DNA of 61,768 nucleotides from Deinococcus sp. Arct2-2 (GTDB taxonomy: Bacteria > Deinococcota > Deinococci > Deinococcales > Deinococcaceae). Shown piece by piece: positions 42,835 through 50,752 of this stretch. The stretch's first letter is position 1. Every line of letters begins with the position of its first letter. Location of the stretch: contig NZ_SSNW01000023.1 of NCBI RefSeq assembly GCF_004801315.1, positions 1 to 61,768 of the forward strand. Direction: 5' to 3'. The position numbers were made by a program, and so were the translations under genes. The notes under the pieces were generated by a model, which saw only the letters and a list, made by a program, of their open reading frames with translations, made no database searches and was not told where the DNA came from.

Positions 42835-43575
42835 AGTTGAGTGCCAGCCGCGATGTTCGGCAGGGTGCAGCTCGACTTCCAGCCCAAATTTCGTTTCCTT
42901 GAGCTTTTTGATCAAGTGCAGTTTGCCGGCGCGACTGGCTTTCTCCAGGTCAATCCGAACGACGACGCGCTCTTCGTGCTCGACATCGACTCCGACTTCC
43001 GGGGTCTCACCCTCATCCCCGGCTTTTTCGATAGCGCGGTGGCATTTGCGCTCTCACCGTTTAAAGCGCTTGATTTCTTTGGCGATCCACTCGGAACGCT
43101 CCTCGGTCGCGCGGTCGAGTTCTTCGCTGAGGTCGGCCACGATGTCGGTCAGCAGCTCGACGGCCGCTTCGGCGTCCATCACCACAGTTTCGGTGTAGGG
43201 CACGCGCTCGATGGTCAGGAGGTCTTCGTAACTGGCTGCGGCGACCTTGGCAGTTCGGGAGCGCACCCCGTGCTTGCCCATGATTTGTTCGAAGCCCAGT
43301 TCCACGGCAAGGGCAATCTGAGGTTGTCAGAGGTTCTCGGCACCGATGGCGTAGGCGGTCGGCTCGCTGTAGACTGCGTCTTTGGCCGCTTTGGTGGCGT
43401 TCGGTTCCTGCACGTAGAAGCGGACAAACTTGGCCTGCTTGGGGATCAGGTCAGAGAGGGCGTGCTGGTAAGCCGTTTTAACCTTGGGCACGGCGGATGC
43501 TGCGGGGGTGACCTTGCCCGGCTTGCGCTTCGGCTTGGATGTGGTCTTGGCGACCTGGGATGGTTGCTTCGGCAT
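42835..43575 (-). pseudogene. phage terminase small subunit, two in-frame TGA codons
   Basis: From ATG 43575 (AGGAGGTG upstream) the frame encodes a basic leader (MPKQPSQVAKTTSKPKRK) and the small-terminase DNA-binding motif LIPKQAKFVRFYVQEPNATKAAKDAVYSEPTAYAIGAENL, then TGA at 43327-43329. The same frame continues QPQIALAVELGFEQIMGKHGV...YEDLLTIERV to a second TGA at 43054-43056, and again to about 42835 (IKKLKETKFGLEVELHPAEH). Small terminases recognise phage DNA for packaging. Both interruptions are TGA and no frameshift is needed, consistent with CGA-to-TGA changes. No other packaging gene is nearby, so this is a prophage relic. Confidence 0.75.
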
Positions 43576-43670
43576 CGGGCAATTCACCTCCTGGGGGTGT
43601 GGGTCGGGCTGGTGGCAATGCTCAGGGCAAACGTTGCAATGTCTCGGGCGGGAAACGAGCAGGCTAAGGA

Positions 43671-43946
43671 ATGACGTCCTCACAAGTTCCGAGGGACCAA
43701 GCCCTGGCGCTGTTGCCTGCGCCGGCCCGCCCCACCATTACGGCGCTCGAAGCCAACGGCATCCACGTCACGTGCTGGACCGAGGAGGGCCGCTGGATCC
43801 TACGGGGAAGCTTCGAAGGCTACGCACGCCAGATCAGGCCCACAGCGCTGTTATCGATGAGCACGGTCGAGGAGTTGTGGCATCTCATGCAGCTTTTCGT
43901 CAATGAGCGCCGCTCACCCGCGTCATCGAGGCGCTCAGGGGAGTAA
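43671..43946 (+). CDS. hypothetical protein, 91 aa
   Basis: Begins MTSSQVPRDQALALLPAPARP; the middle (TITALEANGIHVTCWTEEGRWILRGSFEGYARQI) looks like a small beta-rich domain and the end is helical. No family recognised. Divergent from the terminase gene with 95 bases between starts. No strong ribosome binding site. Confidence 0.4.
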   Translation: MTSSQVPRDQALALLPAPARPTITALEANGIHVTCWTEEGRWILRGSFEGYARQIRPTALLSMSTVEELWHLMQLFVNERRSPASSRRSGE

Positions 43947-44150
43947 CTGCGCCGAACACGAGAACGGTCTGTGTAGAAGCATTGCAGCGGTGCCGTACAC
44001 CGTGGCGCGGCGCACGCACCAGCCCCAGAGAGTGGTCGCGGACACATGCTCGGAGCAGGGGCATGTCGAGCTCGTCCCGCTCCCTGAGGCCGGATCAGCA
44101 GCCGGGCGACCTCTGCGGGCCAAACCTTCCGGATTGGAATGCTCATGGAT

Positions 44151-44462
44151 TCAGGCGGCCAGATCATTCCAGCCCTCTTCGCCCACGTCCATGCCCGTCA
44201 GGATCTCCAGCTCCCTCGTGTTGGCGACGATCAGCCGCGTGCCATCCCCACGCCAGACCAGAATCAGCCGGAAGGACCTCTGCCGGAATGAGCCCCGCTC
44301 TGCCGCATTATCCAGGGACTCGCACACACTGAAAATCTCACTCCGGAAGTCTCGGCCGACGTTCTGGCGGGCCTGCTGGTCGAGTTGACGACTGGCCACC
44401 CGGTGGCCGAGCGCGTGGGCGGCCATCACCTGGGCTTTGGCCACCCGTCCGGCGTGCAGCAA
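44151..44462 (-). CDS. hypothetical protein, about 103 aa
   Basis: Minus-strand frame with protein-like composition: AKAQVMAAHALGHRVASRQLDQQARQNVGRDFRSEIFSVCES, then a beta-rich end FRLILVWRGDGTRLIVANTRELEIL. Starts at a TTG at 44462; the true start may lie further upstream. No family recognised. Lies in a row of small minus-strand genes, several of them damaged. Confidence 0.5.
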   Translation of the reverse strand: MLHAGRVAKAQVMAAHALGHRVASRQLDQQARQNVGRDFRSEIFSVCESLDNAAERGSFRQRSFRLILVWRGDGTRLIVANTRELEILTGMDVGEEGWNDLAA

Positions 44463-44550
44463 CCGGCAGGCTTCGGGCGCATCTCCCTAGGCCTGACGGC
44501 CGTGCTTGATCTCTTCTCCAGCAGCGTCACGCCGCCGCTGGCCAGACCTA

Positions 44551-44715
44551 CTATGCGCCCGGCCTCAGTGATCCGGCAATTCGCTTCCGTCTTCTTTTGT
44601 CGGTCTCCCCTTTCAGGCGATCCGGGATGACCTCCCGCTCATGGATGGCCTGCGCGACCAGGTTGATCTCGCGGCGCTCGCGGGCCGTGAGACGGGCCAG
44701 AGAGAGCTGGCTCAA
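44551..44715 (-). CDS. small hypothetical protein, 54 aa
   Basis: From a TTG at 44715 the minus strand reads SQLSLARLTARERREINLVAQAIHEREVIPDRLKGETDKRRRKR, a basic helical peptide with clear coding character, ending at 44551. AGGAA lies about 13 bases upstream. It starts 8 bases after the stop of the damaged gene at 44724. No family recognised. Confidence 0.35.
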   Translation of the reverse strand: MSQLSLARLTARERREINLVAQAIHEREVIPDRLKGETDKRRRKRIAGSLRPGA

Positions 44716-44723
44716 AGCGTGTC

Positions 44724-45050
44724 CTAGGCTTCCTGCTCAGCCAGCTTGCGCCGCCGGGCATGTGCCGGACCGTACCTCAGGTGGTAGGCGTCTAGGGCGA
44801 GATTGCCACTCTCCGTCAAGATGTAACCCTGCCCGTCTGGGCCCTACTCCACCCACCGGATCCGGCCTTCGTTGGATAAGCGGCGGAGTAGGGCGCGGTG
44901 AGCATCACTGATCTCCAGCGAGTCGCCTGCCTGGCGCAGCTCGGCGAATTCTAATGCGATCAGGCTCTTGAGTGGAATCAGATTGAACACCGCCAGCAGG
45001 CGGTAAGTGTCGGGAATGAAAGGCGGCTCGGCAGGGATGGGTTCGGTCAT
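44724..45050 (-). pseudogene. hypothetical protein with amber codon
   Basis: A 109-codon frame from ATG 45050 (MTEPIPAEPPFIPDTYRLLAVFNLIPLKSLIALEFAELRQ) is interrupted by TAG at 44844-44846, right after GRIRWVE, and continues in frame GPDGQGYILTESGNLALDAYHLRYGP...RRRKLAEQEA. The two parts together resemble a small winged-helix fold (helices, then a beta wing with GYILTESG), but no family is certain. GGAGA precedes the ATG. Confidence 0.5.
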
Positions 45051-45118
45051 GGACTCTCCTGAGTGGACTGTTGGGCAATTCGCCCAGCGAAGCCGTCAGC
45101 GGGCGCGTATCTTGCCTG

Positions 45119-45505
45119 ATGCCCTGGCCTGACCCATCCCCGCCTCCTCGCCCACTGGGAATGCCCCTGTGGTTGCGTGTGTTGGGAACGGTGGTCTGCC
45201 TCCTGCCTGGGGTGTGGTTCTTCTCAAGCCTGCTCTTCAGCGGCAAGACCCTGATGGACGGGCTGGGGGCCGTGGTCTTCATCCTGGCTCTGGGCGGCCT
45301 GGTGATCTTGCCCTTGCTCCTGCTCCCCATCTTTTGGTTGGTGGGGTGGCGACCCGGTGCCCTCTTCGTCTCGCTGCTGCTGCTGTTCTGGAGCTGGGGC
45401 TTCAACGCTTCGGCCTCCGACGTCATCGTGGCCAACCTGCTGCGCCTGCATGTCATTCCGATCGCTGTTCTGATCTGGGAGTGGCGCGCGTCCCGCAAAC
45501 GGTAG
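45119..45505 (+). CDS. hypothetical membrane protein
   Basis: A 128-aa protein with three to four hydrophobic segments: WLRVLGTVVCLLPGVWFF, LGAVVFILALGGLVILPLLLLPIFWLVGW, ALFVSLLLLFWSWGF, and LHVIPIAVLIWEW, ending in a basic RASRKR tail. It has no recognised family. The ATG at 45119 is chosen; the frame extends upstream to 45071 without a better site. Divergent from the damaged gene at 44724. Confidence 0.55.
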   Translation: MPWPDPSPPPRPLGMPLWLRVLGTVVCLLPGVWFFSSLLFSGKTLMDGLGAVVFILALGGLVILPLLLLPIFWLVGWRPGALFVSLLLLFWSWGFNASASDVIVANLLRLHVIPIAVLIWEWRASRKR

Positions 45506-45558
45506 AGATCGGGAGGGACGGCTAGGCAGGGGTGGATTGCGTCATGGGGTCTCCTGGG

Positions 45559-46026
45559 GGTTGTGGTGCCTTAATTCGGGGCTGGGTATGGGGAGGGTGG
45601 GTGTAGCGTGAGATTCAGGCTACACCCATTACGACGGCTGACCATGTCTGGAATGCTCGTTGCTGATTGCTTCTTCTGGTCGAGGCGGAAACGCTCGTTC
45701 GGGAATGATGGTGGAGATTCGTGATGCGGGCGTGCAAATTTAGGAACTCTTGAGCGCGTTTTCGCTGCCCCAACCCCTGATGACTTCGCTCATGTCGTCG
45801 AGTGGATCGGTGTTCTTGCAAGGCAAGGTTGTTGCACCGGGCCGTGGAGATCACTTGCTGGTGATCGACGCCTCGCAAGCTCGGGAGCTCCCGGATGGCT
45901 GCTCCGTAACTCCGGAGTTAATCAGTGTGCATGACCTCTGGGACGTCGTATTCACCCAGCAGTCTGGTTGAAAAGGTCTTCGCGGCCTCGGTCTCTCGGT
46001 GCCGGTGAAGCAGGATGTCGAGCACG
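45559..46026 (-). mobile_element. IS6-family element, 3' half
   Basis: Minus strand from 46026 begins CGTGCTCGACATCCTGCTTC and gives the C-terminal half of an IS6 transposase in scattered frames (EYDVPEVMHTDQLRSYGAAIRELPSL; VISTARCNNLALQEHRSTRRHER; RAQEFLNLHARITNLHHHSRTSV), ending at the terminal repeat GGTTGTGGTGCCTTAA at 45559-45574. It lacks the 5' half. The 5' half with a matching type of end repeat is at 41696-42052. Confidence 0.8.
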
Positions 46027-46451
46027 AGTCGGGATTTGCCCACATTCTGTGCCACGTGATCTCGGCGCCTGGTACCGGGCGGACCGCCAAGCTCACGTGG
46101 AGCGCGTCAGCGCTTATAAGCTGCCCAACAATGCCTAGCAACGTGCCGAAGGTCTCGAGGGGCAGCGTCGCCAGAACCACGGAGAAATCAGCTCGGAGGG
46201 GTGGAGCGGTCATAGCACACCGGCGAAACCATCAAAAAACCAGTGCGATCAACGGCTGCAGGGCGGACAACAGAGCATCCTCCTAGTTAACTCGATTCGG
46301 TGTCATCAGCTTTGCCAGAACTCGTACGTTGCCCCCGCTGCCTTAAGGTTATCTGGTGAAATCCCGGCACCGAGAACCAGACACAGGTGGGTGGCCTCAA
46401 GTTGCTGTTCGGTGCCCCGCCTCCCACTCGTCCTCGACCCCTTGAATCTAT
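46027..46451. other. no gene recognised; left flank of origin
   Basis: The minus strand around 46060-46200 has broken coding-like stretches (ADRQAHVERVSAYKLPNNA) that may belong to the gene whose other part lies at 42053-42170. The rest up to the first iteron has no gene. Confidence 0.3.
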
Positions 46452-46784
46452 GGGATACCTTTGGGCCGTTGCACCCCCCATTCTTCTGCGTCTGACCCCC
46501 GTTTCTTGCTTTTAACCTTGGGATACTTTTGGGCCGTTGACTTAAAAGGCTGTGCCACACGGACATTTAAAACGGGATACTTTTGGGCCGTTGCGGGGAT
46601 ACTTTTGGGCCGTTCGTGATGGGATACTTTTGGGCCGATTGGGCCTGTACGCTGTCTCCAACGCCTTTAAGAGGATTGTTGATCCCGGCCACCTCCAGTT
46701 GGGATAGCTTTGGGCCGTTTAGGAAGCAACCGTGGGATACTTTTGGGCCGTTTGCCCCTGAATGTGGGATACCTTTGGGCCATT
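46452..46784 (+). other. plasmid replication origin with eight iterons
   Basis: Eight direct copies of a 19-bp repeat, consensus GGGATACTTTTGGGCCGTT, start at 46452, 46520, 46574, 46596, 46621, 46701, 46734 and 46766. Five copies carry ACTTTT or nearly so; variants have ACCTTT, AGCTTT, CGAT or CATT. Direct iterons upstream of a rep gene are the binding sites for the initiator in iteron plasmids, used for both initiation and copy-number control. A very A/T-rich stretch follows at 46836-46870, a likely unwinding region. No consensus DnaA box was seen. Confidence 0.88.
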
Positions 46785-46832
46785 TTGACCGAAAAACCCG
46801 CACCAGCACGCACAACCCCCTTGCCCTTGTTG

Positions 46833-46864
46833 TTGTTCTTTTATATCTTTTAACAAAAGAACAA
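46833..46864. promoter_or_regulatory. inverted repeat at rep promoter
   Basis: TTGTTCTTTT (46833-46842) and AAAAGAACAA (46855-46864) flank a 12-base A/T-rich centre, ending 5 bases before the rep ATG. Initiators of iteron plasmids often repress their own promoter through such an operator. Confidence 0.6.
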
Positions 46865-46869
46865 ACATC

Positions 46870-48224
46870 ATGCAGCGAAAACGCCCCCTCCCACCCCCCC
46901 AACTGCTGACCGAACGGAATCTGGACCGCCTCGGGTTCTTCTCGGTACAGACCCGTTTGCCGGTGGAAACAGCGTGGGAAAGCCAGTTTCAGGTCGGGGG
47001 CCGGTCGGTGCATGTGCACGGCGAAGGCACGCGGGGCCGTCCCCACGGGGCCGACACGGATTTGATGCTGGGCGTCGAGCAGCTCTTCATTGCCCAGGGC
47101 TCTCCGGAAGACAACTGGCTGCATACCACCCCCAATGCGCTGCGGGAAGCGTCGCTGATGACCAAAAACGGACGGGCCTTTCACCGCATGCGTGAGGGGC
47201 TGCTGCGCATTTGGGCCACCGGGTTCATCGTCCGGGAGGGCTGGGTCGATCCCCTCGGGCGGCCCATCCGCTTTAACGCCGCCTTCCGGCTGTTTGAGGA
47301 GCTCCGCTACTGGGATCAGGAAACGCCAGAATTGCCCGAACTGCTGCCGGACGCCCGGCTCACCTGGCGTCCAGCATCCGGGCGGGGTATACGCACGCCC
47401 TGCGCCGTGAAGTGCTGACTCACCTCGAGCAGCCGCATGCCCGGGCCCTCTACAGGCTGGCTGAGGCCCACCGCTACGCCGACGACGGCACCCGGCTGAG
47501 AAGCCTGAGCGTGCCCCTGATGGAGTGGCGGGAAGCCTGCGGCATCCGCGAGGAGCGGCCTAGTAAAGTAATGCGTGCGCTGGACGCCGCCCATGAGGAG
47601 TTGCGGGCCGTGGGTTACCTGACCGACATCACCGTCACGGGCCGGGGGCAAAACCAGCACCTGACTTACCTGTTCCGGCAAGAGTCTGAACCTGATCCCG
47701 CCCTGGTGCAGCTCCTGCGGGAGCAGCGCATCAGTGCGCCGCGGGCGGTGCAGCTCGCCAGCGCGTACCCGCAGCGGGTTGAGCAGGCCATTGCGTACGC
47801 TGAGTTGCTGCGCCGTCAGGGCAAAGCGCCCCGGAATCCACCGGGTTTTATCGCCGACGTGATCTCGAATCCCGACAAGTACGTGTTGCCGGAAGGGGGG
47901 GAGAAACCGGCTCCCCAGCAGCAGGAGCAGCGCGCCCGGCAGGAGTTGGCCCACAGCGAGGCCGAGGCCCAGCAGGAACCTGACGCCCGGCTGGCCGTTC
48001 AAGTGGCGCTTCCCCCTGAAGCGCAGTGGCGGGCGGCCCAGCAGACCTTACGGCTGCTGCTGCATAAGGTGCTGACCCCAGCCGAGCGGGCGGCCCTCGA
48101 AACCCAGTGTCAGAGTGGGGCTTTACAGGCCGCCCAATTGGCGCATGACGCGGCGCGGGCTGCCGCCACCCTCACCCTGCAGGCGTTCGTCGATGACCTC
48201 AAAGGGCGGTTGCAAAAAGCCTGA
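46870..48224 (+). pseudogene. rep: replication initiator protein Rep, frameshifted
   Basis: Two overlapping frames together make a Deinococcus-type plasmid initiator of about 450 residues. Frame 1 (46870 to about 47380) has LTERNLDRLGFFSVQTRL, HGADTDLMLGVEQLF and FRLFEELRYWDQETPELPELLPDARLTW. The second frame resumes GYTHALRREVLTHLEQPHARALYRLAEAHR and runs to 48224 with the second winged-helix (VPLMEWREACGI...MRALDAAHEELRAVGYL) and an Ala/Gln-rich tail. One base must be gained or lost in the G/C run near 47377-47387. It should bind the iterons just upstream. Either the gene is dead, a sequencing indel occurred, or both parts are expressed. Confidence 0.82.
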
Positions 48225-48418
48225 TGCGCACGGATTGAACCGGGAAAGATTGATGTGATGGATGCTGCGCTTGCGCCCGGTCTGCACGATGGGGCTGCTT
48301 TCACTGCTTGCAGGCGTTGCATGAAGGTAGGCCGGAAAGCAGCAAGCCGCAGGCTGACAAAACCGAACACGCCTCGATCAGGCAGCCCAGAAAGCTGAAC
48401 TGATAGACGAATGGAGCC

Positions 48419-49096
48419 GATTGTGTTGCCTTAACCGGATCAGGGTAGGCTGCTCGTCCGTGACCGATGCCAAGCCGTACCGCCACCGTTTCCCTATGAG
48501 CATCATCCAGCACGCCGTCTGGCTCTACCACCGCTTCCCCCTGAGCTACCGGGACGTCCAGGAAGTGCTGCACCGGCGCGGCATCGTGGTCAGTCACGAC
48601 ACCCTGCGCGAATGGTGCATCAAGTTCGGACCCCTCTTCACTGAAGACTTGCGCCACCGGGAACCCCGACGGGGTTCCCGGTGGCATCTCGACGAGGTGT
48701 GTACGAGCGTGGACGGCGTCCGGCATTGGTTATGGTGGGCTGTAGACGAGTACGGGTTCGTGCTCGACATCCTCCTCCAGCGGCATCGGAAGACTGAGGC
48801 GGCGAAGACTTTCTTGACTCGCCTGCTGGTTGAATACGATGTCCCAGAGGTCATCCATACTGACCAGCTTCGTAGCTACGGAGCCGCGATCCAGGAGATC
48901 GCGAGCTTGGCACATGTCGACCACCAAGAGGTGATCTCTACAGCCCGCTGTAACAACATCACCTTGCAGGAACATCGATCCACACGGCGACAGGAATGAC
49001 AACAACAGGGGTTCAAACGGCGGAAACGCGCTCAAGAGTTCCTGAGTCTGCACGCCCGAATCACCAACCTTCACCATCATTCCCGCACCAGCGTCA
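48419..49096 (+). mobile_element. IS6-family element, 3' truncated
   Basis: The best preserved IS6 copy. The left end repeat lies at 48419-48434. The transposase starts at GTG 48460 and is open to 48996: FPMSIIQHAVWLYHRFPLSYRDVQEVLHRRG (helix-turn-helix), WHLDEVCTSVDG with the first catalytic Asp, EYDVPEVIHTDQLRSY with the second, then TGA at 48997-48999 where another copy has CGA (Arg), followed in frame by QQQGFKRRKRAQEF. The right end repeat is missing; sequence changes at 49096 into the XRE gene. The hairpin at 48653-48685 has perfect 15-bp arms. Confidence 0.85.
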
Positions 49097-49100
49097 CCTC

Positions 49101-49364
49101 ATGACGTCCGTGTCTGACAAACCTCCCCGTATCCGACTGCATCTGGCAGAGAACATGCGCCGACTGCGGCAGGAACGGGGGTGGTCTCAGGAAGATCTGG
49201 CCGCTCAGGCCCACCTGCACCGCAACCAGATCGGTGTGATCGAGCAAGCGCGCCAGAGCACGGGCATCGACATCATTGAGAAGCTCGCCAAAGCGTTCAA
49301 AGTTCGTCCAGGCGAACTGCTCGACCCGAAACCCCGGTCACCTGCCAAGACCCCCTCAGAGTGA
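49101..49364 (+). CDS. XRE-family helix-turn-helix regulator
   Basis: An 87-aa DNA-binding protein: RLHLAENMRRLRQERGWSQEDLAAQAHLHRNQIGVIEQARQSTGIDIIEKLAKAFKV, a full Cro/C1-type domain with five helices, and a short Pro/Lys-rich tail. The ATG at 49101 lies 4 bases after the truncated IS6 end, so its native promoter may have been replaced by IS sequence. No partner toxin gene is adjacent. Role unknown; may regulate the plasmid. Confidence 0.85.
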   Translation: MTSVSDKPPRIRLHLAENMRRLRQERGWSQEDLAAQAHLHRNQIGVIEQARQSTGIDIIEKLAKAFKVRPGELLDPKPRSPAKTPSE

Positions 49365-49702
49365 AGGTTCACGGCTGCTCAAAGGGAGAATTGGACTACC
49401 CCTGCCTTGCTGAAGCAACCTCAAGGTGCTGACCGGAGCGCTGGAGTCGCAGACGAACGTGACGGCTCAACGCAGAGCACGGGGGTCTTCAACCCAGGAT
49501 GCAGGAAGTGCTTCCTTATCCCTCAGGCGACGGAACCAGTGCCAATTTATAACTTGAAGCCTTATCAATTGAAGTCGTGTTACTCTGAGTCAGGGCCGCC
49601 AGGAGGGCCTTGGCATGAGAGACACTTCCAGCTTGCCTCTGAAAACAGCCTTTCGGAACCCTTCTTGGCGTCTTTTCGTCAGCCACTGGTGGAGAAGCAA
49701 GA
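49365..49702. other. intergenic, no gene recognised
   Basis: About 340 bases between the XRE gene and the next hypothetical gene. Short frames only; nothing with coding character. Confidence 0.4.
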
Positions 49703-50296
49703 GTGTTTCAATCGACCGGCGAGAGCAACGGCAGGGACTCCAGTTCTCTGGACGCGAGTGTCCCAGCGCATAGAACGATGTCCTTTAACAAGATGCTCCC
49801 CCCCTTGAATACGGAACAAATTCTGTTCTCGGAGGAGGCCACGCGCAAGATCCGCGACATCAGTGACGGATCGACACCTCATAGAACCCATCTGATGCTC
49901 ATTGGAATCCGTTCTGGCAGCTCGGTGTGGATTCAGGAAATCCTGTCCAGCAATCCTCTTGGCCGATATATCCCAAAGGAAGATTCTTTGGCCAATGAGC
50001 TGGACTTAAGAGGACGCGTTCGGGGCTATAGCTACGCCCTCGAACGCTATACCCCGTACCGTCACCTGGGCTGGGTGTGGTTTTCCCACTCAGACAAGCT
50101 GCTCACCGCTCCAACAGAGGGGAGTGTGGAAGCCTTGATCAAGCACGCACACTGGCGGGTCAATTCCTCTACGCGGATCTGGCCTTTGGTGGTGTTGACC
50201 GCCCGAGAACGCCGCAAAGCCGTTCAGCTCAAGGCGTTCGAAATCCGTGAAGGTCAAGCTGTGGAGGTTCCCGTGCATCTACCTTTTGCACCTTAG
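49703..50296 (+). CDS. hypothetical protein, about 197 aa
   Basis: An unrecognised protein. Visible traits: EEATRKIRDISDGSTPHRTHLMLIGIRSGSSVWIQEIL suggests an alpha/beta core; Tyr/Arg-rich RGYSYALERYTPYRHLGWVWFSHSDK lies in the middle; the end is WPLVVLTARERRKAVQLKAFEI. The GTG at 49703 has GGAGA 7-8 bases upstream; ATG 49778 is an alternative start that begins the conserved-looking part. It lies at the left edge of the A/T-rich recombinase island but has normal composition. Confidence 0.6.
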   Translation: MFQSTGESNGRDSSSLDASVPAHRTMSFNKMLPPLNTEQILFSEEATRKIRDISDGSTPHRTHLMLIGIRSGSSVWIQEILSSNPLGRYIPKEDSLANELDLRGRVRGYSYALERYTPYRHLGWVWFSHSDKLLTAPTEGSVEALIKHAHWRVNSSTRIWPLVVLTARERRKAVQLKAFEIREGQAVEVPVHLPFAP

Positions 50297-50439
50297 AGCA
50301 TCCGCCTGAATTGCAGCCTCTAAACAACCACTTCTGACGCATCCATTCTTTCGACTGCGCCCTCAAATTAGCTTACTCCGTTCAATTAGAACTATATTAT
50401 TTTGACAAGTACTCTAAATTTAATTAAGGATCTTTTCTA

Positions 50440-50715
50440 GTGAATAATGGGTCAACGATAGATAGCTCTATTCTTTTACTAGATTCGTACACCACTGAGC
50501 ATATCGGTTCGATTTGTGGAGGGGCAGTGACTAAAGAAAAGCAGCTCGTAAGATATGAAGAAAGGACGATACAAAATCAATTGTCTCCAGAGAATCAGCA
50601 ACGCGCACTTCATCTTTGGAGAAACATGGTGCTCAAGGTTTTTCGAGCACGTTTTCGTGAGTTTGAAAGAGTAGATTCTAAAAATGACTCTCAAAAAATA
50701 CACTTGAAGTTGTAA
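50440..50715 (+). CDS. hypothetical protein in A/T-rich island
   Basis: A 91-aa frame from GTG 50440 with AAGGATC upstream. Polar and basic (TKEKQLVRYEERTIQNQLSPENQQRALHLWRNMVLKVFRARFREF), helical, no family. The bases around it are distinctly A/T-rich compared with the rest of the window, like the serine recombinase gene, which points to common foreign origin. It faces the tyrosine recombinase gene tail to tail. Confidence 0.4.
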   Translation: MNNGSTIDSSILLLDSYTTEHIGSICGGAVTKEKQLVRYEERTIQNQLSPENQQRALHLWRNMVLKVFRARFREFERVDSKNDSQKIHLKL

Positions 50716-50752
50716 GTAGCGACCCAAATCGGTAGATGTGAATAAATATCGT

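Noticed and set aside
42841..43674. Plus-strand frame of 277 codons over the terminase region
   Set aside because: Composition is Gly/Leu/Phe/Val-rich as expected for the antisense of a Lys/Glu/Ala-rich gene, and the minus strand carries the recognisable terminase motif and a strong ribosome binding site.
46452..46784. CRISPR array
   Set aside because: Repeats are regular in sequence but spacers range from 3 to about 60 bases and lie before a rep gene, so they are iterons. No cas gene is present.
46567..47184. Minus-strand frame of 205 codons over the iterons and rep start
   Set aside because: Its repeated NGPKVS units are just the translated iterons, and it overlaps the recognised rep gene.
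49101..49364. Antitoxin of a toxin-antitoxin pair
   Set aside because: The protein is a plain XRE regulator, and no toxin-like small gene overlaps or adjoins it; upstream is truncated IS6 and downstream is 340 bases without a gene.
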